A stretch of 64,000 nucleotides of DNA, from assembly GCA_016218765.1 (NCBI GenBank), contig JACRCZ010000151.1, forward strand, positions 1-64,000, read 5' to 3'. Every line of letters begins with the position of its first letter. Positions within the stretch are counted from its first letter, which is position 1. A program made the position numbers and the translations under genes. Origin of the DNA: Deltaproteobacteria bacterium (GTDB lineage Bacteria > Myxococcota_A > Polyangia > DRWM01 > JAAZOP01). Below the pieces are notes generated by a model. It ran no database searches. It saw only the letters and a list, made by a program, of their open reading frames with translations, and was not told the DNA's origin. Positions 12,005 through 20,773 of this stretch are shown one piece after another.

Positions 12005-13707
12005 GGGGTTCCTCCTGGAGACGGCGGCGGGGGCGGCGGCGGCAGGGCCCGCACGAAGGCGACGAGATCGGCGATGGCGGCCGGATCCAGCGCCGCGAAG
12101 GAGACGGATCCGGCGGCAAACGACGGCATCTGGGTTCCCGCGCGACCCAGCGCGATCGTCGCCGCCAGGAACTCGTCCGTCGCCGCCTCGCGGAACGCGA
12201 CGTTGGCGAGCTGCGGCGCGTGCAGCCCCTCGCCCTGGGCGCCGTGGCAGGAGGCGCAACGCTCCGCGAACAGGGCCTTGCCCGCCTCCCCGTCCCCCGG
12301 CGGCAGCGACCACTTCGCCCGCGCCTCGCGATCCTCCGCGCCGCGCCCGCGAAGCCACGTCACGAGGGCGTCGATCTCCGCCGGCCGCAGGCCGCCGTCC
12401 ATCGCCCCCCAGGCCGGCATCAGGCGCCCGGGACGACCCTGCTCGATCGTCTTCACCAGGAAAGCGTCGGAAGCCGCCGCGAGGAAGCCGGGACGGGCGA
12501 CCCCCGGGAACGCGACCGGCAGCGAGCCGAACTGGCGCCCGCGCCCGTCGGCGCCGTGGCAGCCCGCGCAGAAGACGCCGAACAAGGTCTCGCCGTCCGT
12601 GGCGAAATCGCGCTCGCCCAGCCGCGCGGCGCGCACGCGGTCCGGGGGCCAGAACTTCGCGGGTACGTCCAGCGCCCGCAGCGAGAACATGTACAGGTCG
12701 AGCTGCTCGATCTGAGCGTCGTCGAGGCCGAGGTCCGGCATCTGGCTCCCCGGCACCACCCGGACGGGATCGCGGAAGTGCTGGGCCAGCCAGTTCGCCG
12801 TCGTGCGCTCGCCGCCCACGCCGGTGAAGTCGAGCTGCGCGGCGAGGCGCCGGCCGATGGACGTCAGGTCCGGACCGGCGTCCCCGCCGGCGCCGTCGAT
12901 CTTGTGGCATCCGCGGCAGCCCAGCCGATGCGCGGCAATCTTGGCTTCCGCCAGGGGCGCGCCGCCGAAGCGCGAGCGCAGGTACTCCGTGATCGCGGCG
13001 GCGTCCTCCGCCGGGAGCTCGCCGTAGCCGTCGCGCCAGGGGCCTGCCTCGGCGAGCCGGTGGCGCCGCAGGTGGCGTTCGTGCCAGTCCTCGGGCACGC
13101 CGGTGAAGCCCGCGAGCGTCAGCTCCGGTCCGCCGCCGCGCCCGCCGTGCCCGTCGACGGCGTGGCACGTCGGGCAGTCGTAGCGCGCGAAGAGCGCCGC
13201 TCCGCGCGCCGCCAGCCCCTGCGCGGGAACCCGCAGGTGCGTGTGGCAGCCCCCGCAGCCGGCCGCGGCGTAGCGGCGCGGGACCAGCGGGTCGTCCCAG
13301 AACTCCACGTCCCCGTGCGCCGCCGCGCGCTTGGTCGCGCGGCCCTGGCCGCCGTGGCAGACCGTGCAGCCGAGGTCCGCCGGGTCGTGGTGCACGTCGG
13401 GGTGCGCGGCGAAGAGCTTCTCGCCGGCCAGCGGCGTCGCGGTACCCATCGCCACGTGGCAGGTTGTGCAGCGATCGGTGATCCCCAGCGCGGGCTTCCA
13501 GATCTGCTGGATCGCGAGGTCGAGCGGCGCGGCGCCCGCGCCCTCCGCCAGCTCGTTGTAGCGTTCCTGCACGTCGCGCCATTCGGTGAAGCGGCTCCGC
13601 ACCGGGGCGATGGCGAGCACGGCGACGAAGACCACGGCGAGCGCCGCGAAGATCCGGAGCAGGCGGGTCATGCCGAGGTCGGTCTGGCGCACCTGGATGT
13701 CGCGCAT
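12001..13707 (-). CDS. Membrane-anchored heptahaem cytochrome c
   Basis: 568 aa with one N-terminal membrane helix (about 15-33) and seven CxxCH haem sites: residues 80-84, 114-118, 151-155, 178-182, 264-268, 380-384 and 484-488. The N-terminal part (three closely spaced haems with [19 protein letters not shown]) looks like a multihaem module. The later sites lie in mono-haem cytochrome c domains with downstream Met ligand candidates ([21 protein letters not shown]). It sits between the cytochrome b genes and the Mo enzyme and is the obvious wire between them. It ends in a Pro-rich tail. The gap to the upstream gene is 12 bp, and the stop overlaps the alpha-subunit start. Confidence 0.88.
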
Positions 13708-13719
13708 CGCCGCCCCCGC

Positions 13720-14439
13720 CTACCAGATGCCGTCGCGCCACGGCAGTGTGAAGCTCCAGCCGGGGCCGCGGAAGAAGACGCCGATCACCGTGAGCGTGAC
13801 CGCCGTGAGCAGGAACCAGGCGAAGATCCAGAACGGCAGCGAGCGCCGGGCGAGCCAGCCGACGAGGCCCCGGCGACGGCTCCAGACGCCGGGCAGGAGC
13901 ATGGCGGCGCCCACGAACCACAGCGGGCCGAGCAGCGGCCACACCGGATGCTGCCCCGCGTACGCGAGAAGCGAGGAGATCAGGCCGAACACCGCCACCG
14001 TCAGCGCGAGCTTCGACGCCCGCCGCCTCTCCCAGAACTCGGGGCGCTCGAGGTTGATGTCGAAGTACGGCACGATCGCCAGCGCGACGACCACGGCGCC
14101 GGGCAGGATGACGCCCGCCACGATCGGCGGGTAGTAGTGCAACAGCTCCTGCAGCCCCAGGAAGTACCAGGGCGCCTTCATCGGGTTCATCGCCTTCGAC
14201 GGGTCGGCCATCGATTCGAGCGGCGCGTCGAAGAGCAGGGCGCAGACCACCAGCAGGAGCGACAGGGCCAGGAAGGCGATCAGCTCGCGCACCACCAGGT
14301 GCGGAAAGGTCATCACCACCGGCTCGTCCGTCGCGTCCACCGCGGGCCGCTGCTCCCCCTGCACCACGAGCAGCCGCACGGGGACCTCGCGGGCCTGCAC
14401 CCCCTCCTCGGGCCGGAACGTGGGGCTCGGATCGCTCAT
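13720..14439 (-). CDS. Cytochrome b C-terminal half (subunit IV-like)
   Basis: 239 aa. After a soluble N-terminal segment come three or more membrane helices (about 50-70, 105-125, 145-165) plus a last pair near the C-terminus. The Qo-site segment reads [21 protein letters not shown]: where b6f/bc1 proteins have PEWY, this has APWY. Variants such as PDWY, PVWY or PPWY are known in menaquinone-using low-potential complexes, so menaquinol is the likely substrate. No haem ligands are expected here. Start and stop are tightly coupled with neighbours (ATGA overlap with cytochrome b). Confidence 0.85.
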   Translation of the reverse strand: MSDPSPTFRPEEGVQAREVPVRLLVVQGEQRPAVDATDEPVVMTFPHLVVRELIAFLALSLLLVVCALLFDAPLESMADPSKAMNPMKAPWYFLGLQELLHYYPPIVAGVILPGAVVVALAIVPYFDINLERPEFWERRRASKLALTVAVFGLISSLLAYAGQHPVWPLLGPLWFVGAAMLLPGVWSRRRGLVGWLARRSLPFWIFAWFLLTAVTLTVIGVFFRGPGWSFTLPWRDGIW

Positions 14440-15188
14440 CGCTTCCCTCCGCCGTCACGCGAAAGGTCCAGCGGCGGCAGGTAGATCCCCCCGTCCTTGC
14501 GCACGCGCCAGATGTGGATCGCGACCAGCACGACCAGTACCGCGGGCAGGATCACGCAGTGCAGGACGTAGAAGCGCAGGAGCGCGGGCTCCCCGATCTC
14601 CGTGCCGCCGAGCAGCAGGAACCGCGTGTCCTCGCCGATCCACGGCGTGGCCCCCGCCATGTTGGCGCCCACCGTGACGCCCCAGTACGCGAGCTGGTCC
14701 CACGGCAGGAGGTAGCCGGTGTACGAGAGCAGGATCGTCGTGACGAAGAGCACGACGCCGATGACCCAGTTGAACTCCCGCGGCGGCCGGTACGCCCCGG
14801 CGAAGAACACCCGCACCATGTGCAGGAACACGATCGCCACCATCGCGTGCGCCGACCAGCGGTGCAGGTTGCGCAGGAACACGCCCGAGGACACGACGAA
14901 CTCCAGGTCCTTCATGTCGTCGTACGCCTCCGGCACCGACGGCCGGTAGTACAACATCAGCAGGACGCCCGTGATCGTGAGGATGAGGAAGCACGCCGCC
15001 GCCAGCCCGCCGAGGAAGAACGTGCGCGAGAAGGCGATCGCACGCAGGCGGACCTTCACGGGGTGGACGTGCAGGAAGAGGTTGCTGAAGACCGCCAGCG
15101 CCCGGTTGCGGTTGGAGTCCGGGAACCCGTGGCGGACGATCGAGCGCCAGACCCTGTTGCCCGTGAGGAGCCGTCCCAGCGCGCTCAC
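14436..15188 (-). CDS. Cytochrome b N-terminal half (b6-type)
   Basis: About 250 aa, four-helix dihaem cytochrome b. Haem ligands are the two His of [17 protein letters not shown] and the two of [23 protein letters not shown], on helices II and [20 protein letters not shown] and [29 protein letters not shown] are the family blocks around the first helix and the Qo loop. The GTG start at 15188 follows a GGAGG site and overlaps the Rieske stop (GTGA); upstream in-frame sequence would intrude into the Rieske gene. Works with the Rieske protein and the 13720 gene as a split cytochrome b complex in the cytoplasmic membrane. Confidence 0.9.
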   Translation of the reverse strand: MSALGRLLTGNRVWRSIVRHGFPDSNRNRALAVFSNLFLHVHPVKVRLRAIAFSRTFFLGGLAAACFLILTITGVLLMLYYRPSVPEAYDDMKDLEFVVSSGVFLRNLHRWSAHAMVAIVFLHMVRVFFAGAYRPPREFNWVIGVVLFVTTILLSYTGYLLPWDQLAYWGVTVGANMAGATPWIGEDTRFLLLGGTEIGEPALLRFYVLHCVILPAVLVVLVAIHIWRVRKDGGIYLPPLDLSRDGGGKR

Positions 15189-15679
15189 GCCGGCACCTCC
15201 AGGACGAAGTCCTCGCCGACCTCCCGCCGCGTGTCCACCACCAGGAAACCCTTGTCGAGCGTCAGCTCGTAGCGCGGCAGCGGACGCGGGGCGGGGCCGC
15301 CCGTGACGCGACCCTCGCGCGAGTACCGGCTGCCGTGGCAAGGACAGAAGATCCGGTCGCCCGCCGCCTCGAACTGCGTCATGCAGCCCAGGTGCGTGCA
15401 GACCGCGGACATCGCGATGAACCCGCGCGCCGTGCGCATGAGGTACAGCTTGCGCCGCGGCAAGGCCGTCACCGAACCCACCGCGAACTCGCCGGGACGG
15501 CCGAGCTTGAAGCGCCGCTCGTCCTCGTACAGCACGTTCGGCGAGAGGTAGCGGAAACCGACGACGCCTGTCCCCGCCACGGCCGCCGCCAGCGCCCCCG
15601 CGCCGCAGAGCGACAGGAACCGCCGGCGGCTCGATTCCTTCTCCTCCAGCGGCTCGTGCAAGTCGTCCATCAACGGCAT
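15185..15679 (-). CDS. Rieske [2Fe-2S] protein
   Basis: 164 aa. An N-terminal Tat-type membrane anchor ([19 protein letters not shown]) is followed by the Rieske domain. Cluster ligands are C94 and H96 in SAVCTHLGC and C112 and H115 in FCPCHGS; C99 and C114 are placed to form the usual disulfide. Takes one electron from quinol at the cytochrome b Qo site and passes it to cytochrome c. Starts 19 bp after the oxidoreductase gene and overlaps the cytochrome b start by GTGA. Confidence 0.93.
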   Translation of the reverse strand: MPLMDDLHEPLEEKESSRRRFLSLCGAGALAAAVAGTGVVGFRYLSPNVLYEDERRFKLGRPGEFAVGSVTALPRRKLYLMRTARGFIAMSAVCTHLGCMTQFEAAGDRIFCPCHGSRYSREGRVTGGPAPRPLPRYELTLDKGFLVVDTRREVGEDFVLEVPA

Positions 15680-15698
15680 GCTCGACCTCCCGCCCGTG

Positions 15699-17627
15699 TC
15701 ACAGGACGCGCTCGGCGGCCGCCACGAGCGGCTCCTCGTCCTCCCGGTAGAATGCCTGCATCGTGATCAGTCCCACCGGACACCGGCGCGCGCACAACCC
15801 GCAGCGGATGCACGCGGTCTCGTCCTTGATCAGCGCGGCGCCGGAGGGATGGTCCAGGAGCTCCAGCGGCGCGCCGTCGGGAAGGCGGCGCAGGCCGGCG
15901 CCGTCGGGCCGGCGGGCAATTCGGCGCAACGACACCAGATCGATGCAGTGCTCCGGACACACGTCCACGCAGCCGCCGCACTGGATGCACTCGCTGCCCT
16001 GCATCCGCGAGGAGTCGAAGATCGTGTTCACCCAGCAGTGCAGGCAGCGGCTGCCCTCCGCACGCGCGTCCTCCTCCCCCAGCGGACGCTCGACCTCGAC
16101 CTGCCGCTCGCGGCGCTCCACCGGCACCAGCGGCAGCTTCCGCCGCGCCGTCTTCTCGTAGTCCCCGCGCGCGAAGGGGTGGTCGTAGCCGAAGGTGTCG
16201 AAGACGCGCACGCGGTACGGGATCGCGGCGTCGCGCCGCCCGGTCAGCCGCGTATCGATGGCGCGCGCCGCGCGCCGTCCGTCCGCGACGGCGTCGATCA
16301 CGATCCGCGGGCCGAACGCGACGTCCCCGCCGGCGTACACCCCCGGACGGCTCGTCGCCAGCGTCGCGCGATCGACGCGGATCGTGTTCTGCCGCGTCAC
16401 CTCCAGTCCGTGGTCCGCACCCAGGAACGACAGGTCCGCGGTCTGCCCGATCGCGAGCACGACCGTGTCCGCCGGGATCTCCCGCTCCGTCCCCTCCACG
16501 AACTTCGGCGAGAATTTTCCCGCGTCGTCGAACACCCGCGCCACGTCGATCGTCCGCAGCGCCCGCACCCTCCCCCCCTCGCCGACGATCGCCCGCGGGC
16601 CGCGCCGGAACACGACCCGGATCCCCTCCTCCGTCCCCTCCTCCAGCTCGCGCGGATCGGCGGGCATCTCCTCGCGGGATTCCAGCGCCACCAGCGTCAC
16701 GTCGCGGCGCAGGAGCCGGGCCGCCGCCAGCGCCGCGTCGCGCGCCAGGTTGTGGTGCTCCTCGTCGGGAAACGTCGTGCCGCCGAACCGCCGCGCGCTG
16801 CGGGCGACGTCGAACGCCACGCTGCCGCCGCCCACGACCACCACCCGCTCGCCGACCTCGAGCGGCGTGCCGAGGTTGACGTGGGCCAGGAAGTCCACGG
16901 CGGTCAGCACGCCCGGAAGGTCCCCGCCCGGCAGCGGCAGGATGCGGCCCTTGCGACAGCCCGGCGCCAGGAACACCGCGTCGTGGTCGCGCAACAGCGC
17001 CCCGAATTCGACGTCGCGGCCGATCTCCACGCCCAGCCGGATCTCCACGCCCAGCCAGGCGATGAAGTCCACCTCGCACTGCAACAGCTCGCGCGGCAGC
17101 CGGTACTCCGGGATGCCCAGCCGCATCATCCCCCCGGCCACGGGGGCCCCGTCGAACACGACGACCTTGTGGCCCATCAGCGCCAGATCGTGCGCGCAGG
17201 ACAGGCCCGCCGGTCCCGCGCCGACCACCGCCACCTTGCCGGGCCGCTCGGCCTTCGGCCGCGGCCGCTCCACCACCGCGAGGATCCGGCCGAAATCCCG
17301 CGCCGACTCGACCCCGAACTTCTCCGTCACCACCCGCTTGAGCGCCCGGATCTGGATCGGGTCGTCGATCGCCCCGCGGCGGCACGCCGACTCGCACGGA
17401 TGCGCGCAGATGCGCCCGCAGATCGACGCCATCGGATTCGGCGCGCGCGCCAGCGCGTAGGCCTCCTCCAGCTTCCCCTGCGCAATGAGGCTGACGTAGC
17501 CACCCGCGTTCGTGCCGACCGGACAGGCCGCGCGGCACGGAAAGTTGCTCTCCAGGTACGAGGCGTCCTGGGCGTCCCGGCTGTCCCACCAGCTCGGGAG
17601 CAGATCCTGCGCGGTCATCGCTTCCAT
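15699..17627 (-). CDS. GltD-like NAD(P)H oxidoreductase with C-terminal ferredoxin clusters
   Basis: About 642 aa from the MEAMTAQD start. An N-terminal 4Fe-4S region of the GltD type (CRAACPVGTNAGGYVSL, CGRICAHPCESACRRG) precedes an FAD site (VAVVGAGPAGLSCAHDLALMG) and an NAD(P) site (VVVVGGGSVAFDVARSA). GDVAFGPRIVIDAVADGRRAA is the family's second FAD motif. The C-terminus adds CLHC, CIQCGGCVDVCPEHC and CIRCGLCARRCPVG, which is two ferredoxin-type clusters. It is not glutamate synthase: there is no large subunit nearby. As first gene of the cytochrome b/Rieske operon it could feed electrons from NAD(P)H into quinone or the complex, or run in reverse. A GTG at 17663 is an alternative start; I chose 17627 because it lies about 54 nt from the predicted transcript start. 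Confidence 0.85.
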   Translation of the reverse strand: MEAMTAQDLLPSWWDSRDAQDASYLESNFPCRAACPVGTNAGGYVSLIAQGKLEEAYALARAPNPMASICGRICAHPCESACRRGAIDDPIQIRALKRVVTEKFGVESARDFGRILAVVERPRPKAERPGKVAVVGAGPAGLSCAHDLALMGHKVVVFDGAPVAGGMMRLGIPEYRLPRELLQCEVDFIAWLGVEIRLGVEIGRDVEFGALLRDHDAVFLAPGCRKGRILPLPGGDLPGVLTAVDFLAHVNLGTPLEVGERVVVVGGGSVAFDVARSARRFGGTTFPDEEHHNLARDAALAAARLLRRDVTLVALESREEMPADPRELEEGTEEGIRVVFRRGPRAIVGEGGRVRALRTIDVARVFDDAGKFSPKFVEGTEREIPADTVVLAIGQTADLSFLGADHGLEVTRQNTIRVDRATLATSRPGVYAGGDVAFGPRIVIDAVADGRRAARAIDTRLTGRRDAAIPYRVRVFDTFGYDHPFARGDYEKTARRKLPLVPVERRERQVEVERPLGEEDARAEGSRCLHCWVNTIFDSSRMQGSECIQCGGCVDVCPEHCIDLVSLRRIARRPDGAGLRRLPDGAPLELLDHPSGAALIKDETACIRCGLCARRCPVGLITMQAFYREDEEPLVAAAERVL

Positions 17628-17689
17628 CGCCGTACGCCCCACCCCGGCCGGTCCGACGCACACGAAGCGCTCGCCGGGGCGCCCGGGAC

Positions 17690-17707
17690 CTTGCGCGTCC
17701 CGTGCCG
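17690..17707 (-). promoter_or_regulatory. Putative sigma-54 (-24/-12) promoter
   Basis: On the minus strand the sequence reads CGGCACGGGACGCGCAAG. It has GGCACG at -24 and GC-A at -12 with exactly 10 bases between GG and GC, as sigma-54 requires. The TT before the -12 GC of the consensus is GC here. The predicted start, near 17681, is about 54 nt before the oxidoreductase ATG. The sigma-54 activator gene next door supports the reading. Confidence 0.45.
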
Positions 17708-17808
17708 TCGCGGGCGGCGGCCGCTCCGGCCGCGCCGGCCCCGGATCCCGCCGCAGGAAGATGCACCATGTCGGCTCGCCGGAACACGGACCACGAAGAG
17801 GGGTGTTA

Positions 17809-17853
17809 CGAAAGGTGACGATCCGCCTTTCGCCGTCACGGAAGGTGACGGCG
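17809..17853. promoter_or_regulatory. Nested inverted repeats, likely activator binding site (UAS)
   Basis: CGCCGTCAC (17831-17839) and GTGACGGCG (17845-17853) form a perfect 9-bp inverted repeat around 5 bp. CGAAAGG (17809-17815) and CCTTTCG (17826-17832) form a second one. GGTGACG occurs twice in direct orientation (17814-17820, 17844-17850). The block lies about 160 bp upstream of the predicted transcript start, a usual distance for an enhancer site, just beyond the activator's stop codon. Confidence 0.5.
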
Positions 17854-17864
17854 CCGTCGCCGCG

Positions 17865-18833
17865 TTACGGGCAGGTGGGTCCGGTCTCGGTCAGCCCGTA
17901 GAGGCGGAGCTTGACGTAGAGCTGCTTGCGCGAGATGCCGAGCAGCCGGGCGGCCATGGTCTTGTTGCCGGCGGTGTGCGCCATGGCCGAAGCGATCGCG
18001 CCGCGCTCGGCCTCGCGCAGCGACACCGGCCCGAAGGGCACCGCAGCCGCCGGGTCGGCCGCAGGCTCGCCGAGCAGCGGGAGATCCTCCACGCCGACCC
18101 GCCGCCCGGAAGCCGTCGCGCACGCCTGGAACACCACGTTCTCCAGCTCGCGCACGTTGCCGGGCCAGTTGTGGAGCGCGAGGCGATCGAGCGCCGCGAC
18201 CGTGAGCTCGGGCGCGCTCGCCGCACCGCAGGAGATATGCCAGCGGGCGGCGAAGTGCCCGGCAAGGAGGGGAATGTCCTCGAGCCGGTCGCGCAGCGGC
18301 GGGACCCGGATGACCCAGCGCTGGAGGCGGTAGTACAGATCGCGCCGCAGCTTGCCCCGGGCCAGTGCGGCCGCCAGATCCTCGTTGGTGCTGGCGACGA
18401 TCCGCACCTGCACCGGAACCTCCCGGTTCTCCCCGACCGCGCGCACCGCACGCTCCTGGATGAGCCGCAGCAGCTTCGCCTGCGCCTCCACGTCCAGCTC
18501 CGTGATCTCGTCGAAGAACAGCGTCCCGCCCGACGCGGCCCGAGCCAGCCCGATCCGCCGCTCCGTCGCCCCGCTGAACGCGCCCCGCGCGTGGCCGAAC
18601 AGCTCGCTCTCCATGAGGGCCCTGGGCAGCGCGGCGCAGTTCACCGCCACGAAACGGTCCGCCGGATCGCCGCTCTGCCGGTGGATCGCCTGCGCCACCA
18701 GCTCCTTGCCCGTGCCGCTCTCGCCGACGATCAGCGCCGTCTCGCGCCCGCCCGCAGCCAACACCACGCGCTCGTACAACGCCCGCATGCACGACGCGGC
18801 CCCCAGCAGTCCACAGAACCGATCACCAATCAT
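17865..18833 (-). CDS. Sigma-54-dependent activator without a sensory domain
   Basis: About 322 aa: an AAA+ domain plus a C-terminal Fis-type helix-turn-helix, and nothing in front. Walker A is GESGTGKE (37-44). The sigma-54 contact loop is GAFSGA (84-89), a Ser for Thr change in GAFTGA. Walker B is TLFFDEI (104-110), and the arginine-finger region LPLRDRLED-like reads VPPLRDRLEDIPLLA. The DNA-binding end is NKTMAARLLGISRKQLYVKL. Lacking a receiver, GAF or PAS domain it resembles PspF in architecture, so control may come from a partner protein or from expression level. It is transcribed toward the respiratory operon, with a 237-bp gap that carries the putative UAS and promoter. Confidence 0.88.
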   Translation of the reverse strand: MIGDRFCGLLGAASCMRALYERVVLAAGGRETALIVGESGTGKELVAQAIHRQSGDPADRFVAVNCAALPRALMESELFGHARGAFSGATERRIGLARAASGGTLFFDEITELDVEAQAKLLRLIQERAVRAVGENREVPVQVRIVASTNEDLAAALARGKLRRDLYYRLQRWVIRVPPLRDRLEDIPLLAGHFAARWHISCGAASAPELTVAALDRLALHNWPGNVRELENVVFQACATASGRRVGVEDLPLLGEPAADPAAAVPFGPVSLREAERGAIASAMAHTAGNKTMAARLLGISRKQLYVKLRLYGLTETGPTCP

Positions 18834-18895
18834 CACGCCCGCATTCCCCCCGTGCCCTGCCCGATCTTGTAGCGCAATTCGGTGCGACGGGACAA

Positions 18896-18960
18896 GGGAG
18901 TGCGGGGGGAGTGCGGGGGGAGTGCGGGGGGAGTGCGGGAAGTGCGGGAAGTGCGGGAAG
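18896..18960. repeat. G-rich tandem repeat (GGGAGTGCGGGG)
   Basis: Three units of about 11 bp (GGAGTGCGGGG) pass into three of 9 bp (AGTGCGGGA). The tract occupies the upstream region of the sigma-54 activator gene, between its start and the porin stop. Its runs of five or six G could form a G-quadruplex on the plus strand. It shares the GGGAGTGCGG word with 6168-6233. Confidence 0.7.
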
Positions 18961-19026
18961 CGCGGATCGCGCCGCCACCAGCTACCAGCCACCAGCCGCT
19001 GGCCGACCCGCCGGTGTCGGGAGCTG

Positions 19027-20484
19027 TCAGGGGAGCTGGCTGCCCGCGGTCACGTACGCAAAGTGCGTCGCGTCGCCGTGGCCGAGGGCCTCGGCGCCCG
19101 CGGCGGGGAGGAACACGGCGTAGCCCGCGCCGAGCTGCAGCCAGCGCCAAGGCGTCCACAGCAGCTCGACGTCCAGCTCGTACCCGAGGATGCTCTCCGT
19201 GTTGGCGGGGTCCACCCCGAGCTGCACTCCGCCGGCGTTGGCCCAGCGGCTTCCCGGCTCCGCCAGTCCCAGCAGGTGGGCCGCGAGCGACGCCTTGACG
19301 GGCGCCTCGACCGGCGCGAAGGAGAGCCGCGCCCACCCATCGAAGAGGTTGCGCCAGCCGAAGAGATCGGCGATGCCGTAGAACGGGTGGTTCGTGGGGA
19401 AGAAGTTGTCGAACTCGGTCCAGGAGTCGCCCGGCGCGCCGCCCGTCGCGTACGCGCCGCCCAGCGTGAAGCCGGGGCGTCCCGCGACCTGGAACATGTA
19501 GCCCAGCTCCGCGGCGGCGGCCGCCGCCAGGTGCCGCGCGCCCGCCGCGCGCCCGCCCTGGATCGCCGCTTCCACGTCGTACGAGAGCCCCGTCACGGGC
19601 GTCCCGTGCAGGCGCAGGCCCGCCGACGCGATGTCCCGGTCGCGCCCGACGGACGGCGCCGGATCGGTCGCGCCGGCCGGCGGCTCCGTCGGGCCGTCAT
19701 GTCGGTACAGGCCGGTCACCTCCAGCCCCAGCGGCTCGCCGAGCGTCCACGAGAATTCCAGCCCCGCGAGGTAGTCGCCTTCCGAGCGGACCGAGCGCGT
19801 CTCCGTCACCGGCGGGTCACCCGTCGTCACCGTGTACGAGATCGTGCGCACGACGCGCGTCATCGCGCCGAAGGCGTCCAGGCCGAAGTCGCCCCACTGC
19901 CAGTGGGTGCGCAGGGCGTCGAACGAGCGGCCCGCGGTCGACCAGTTGAAGTTGCCGATCATCCTCTGCGCCCCGTAGGTGATCTCCTGGCGCCCGAGGC
20001 GGAACCAGCCGCAACAGGCGCGCACTTCGAGGAAGCCCTGGTGCAGCCCGGTCGTGGCGCCGTCGTCGGTCCCGACGGCGAACTGTCCCAGGTTCCGTGC
20101 GTCCTGCACCTGGACGAGCACGCGGACGGGGTCCAGCGTCAGCTCGGCGCCGAGGCGCACGCGCGAGCCGACGAAGTAGTCGTCATCGCCTGTTCCCGTC
20201 GCGGTGTAGGGTTCCAGGCGCGTCTCGAAGCGCTCGCGCACCTCCACGCTCGGCCGGAAGAGGATTGCTCCGATGCGGAACGTGCCCGGCGGCAGGTCCT
20301 CCTCTTGCGGCGGCACCGCCGCCTCGGCGACCGCCGGCGTCGTGTCCCCGGCGCCGACGCTCGCCGGCGGTGCTTCCGCCGCCGCGGACGGCTCCGCGTT
20401 TGCGGGTTCTGCCCCGACGAGCATCCCCGCCACGCCCAGCACCGCGACCCGCAATCCGATCCTCCACGTCGTCCCCACCTTCAT
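19027..20484 (-). CDS. Outer-membrane porin, alginate-export family type
   Basis: 485 aa. The Sec signal peptide is clear (MKVGTTWRIGLRVAVLGVAG...EPANAEP), with cleavage likely after ANA. An Ala/Pro/Glu-rich linker of about 45 residues follows, then alternating beta-strand segments: FRIGAILFRPSVEVRERFETRLEP, SRVRLGAELTLDPVRVLVQVQDARN, LHQGFLEVRACCGWFRLGRQEITYGAQRMIG. The REITYG and NWSTAGRSFDALR pieces resemble alginate-export-like barrels in environmental bacteria. Substrate unknown; passage of an anion for the neighbouring respiratory complex is only a guess. The ATG at 20484 follows GGAGGGCAGCG. Confidence 0.8.
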   Translation of the reverse strand: MKVGTTWRIGLRVAVLGVAGMLVGAEPANAEPSAAAEAPPASVGAGDTTPAVAEAAVPPQEEDLPPGTFRIGAILFRPSVEVRERFETRLEPYTATGTGDDDYFVGSRVRLGAELTLDPVRVLVQVQDARNLGQFAVGTDDGATTGLHQGFLEVRACCGWFRLGRQEITYGAQRMIGNFNWSTAGRSFDALRTHWQWGDFGLDAFGAMTRVVRTISYTVTTGDPPVTETRSVRSEGDYLAGLEFSWTLGEPLGLEVTGLYRHDGPTEPPAGATDPAPSVGRDRDIASAGLRLHGTPVTGLSYDVEAAIQGGRAAGARHLAAAAAAELGYMFQVAGRPGFTLGGAYATGGAPGDSWTEFDNFFPTNHPFYGIADLFGWRNLFDGWARLSFAPVEAPVKASLAAHLLGLAEPGSRWANAGGVQLGVDPANTESILGYELDVELLWTPWRWLQLGAGYAVFLPAAGAEALGHGDATHFAYVTAGSQLP

Positions 20485-20773
20485 CGCTGCCCTCCTGCCG
20501 CACCGCGGCCGGAGCGCTCGTTGTCCAAGTTCCGTGCCAACGTCCTTGGTTCCCGCATCCAGGCACTTCGCACCGCGTGGCCCGACCAGCCCCACGACAG
20601 CGTCATGGCCAGAGAGAACCCCCAGGCCGTGTCGCCTGTCGCCGTCCGCTTCGCAAGGAAACCCGGCGTGACCCGTGCGACGATCGACGGCGCGTCGCCC
20701 GCGCAAACCGGCGGCCGGCTGGCATCCGGAGCGCGGGGCATGCTATCCAGGCAGAGTGGGCAGAAGGGGCGCG

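Noticed and set aside
15699-17627. Glutamate synthase small subunit
   Set aside because: No large subunit nearby, extra ferredoxin clusters, and position at the head of a cytochrome operon.
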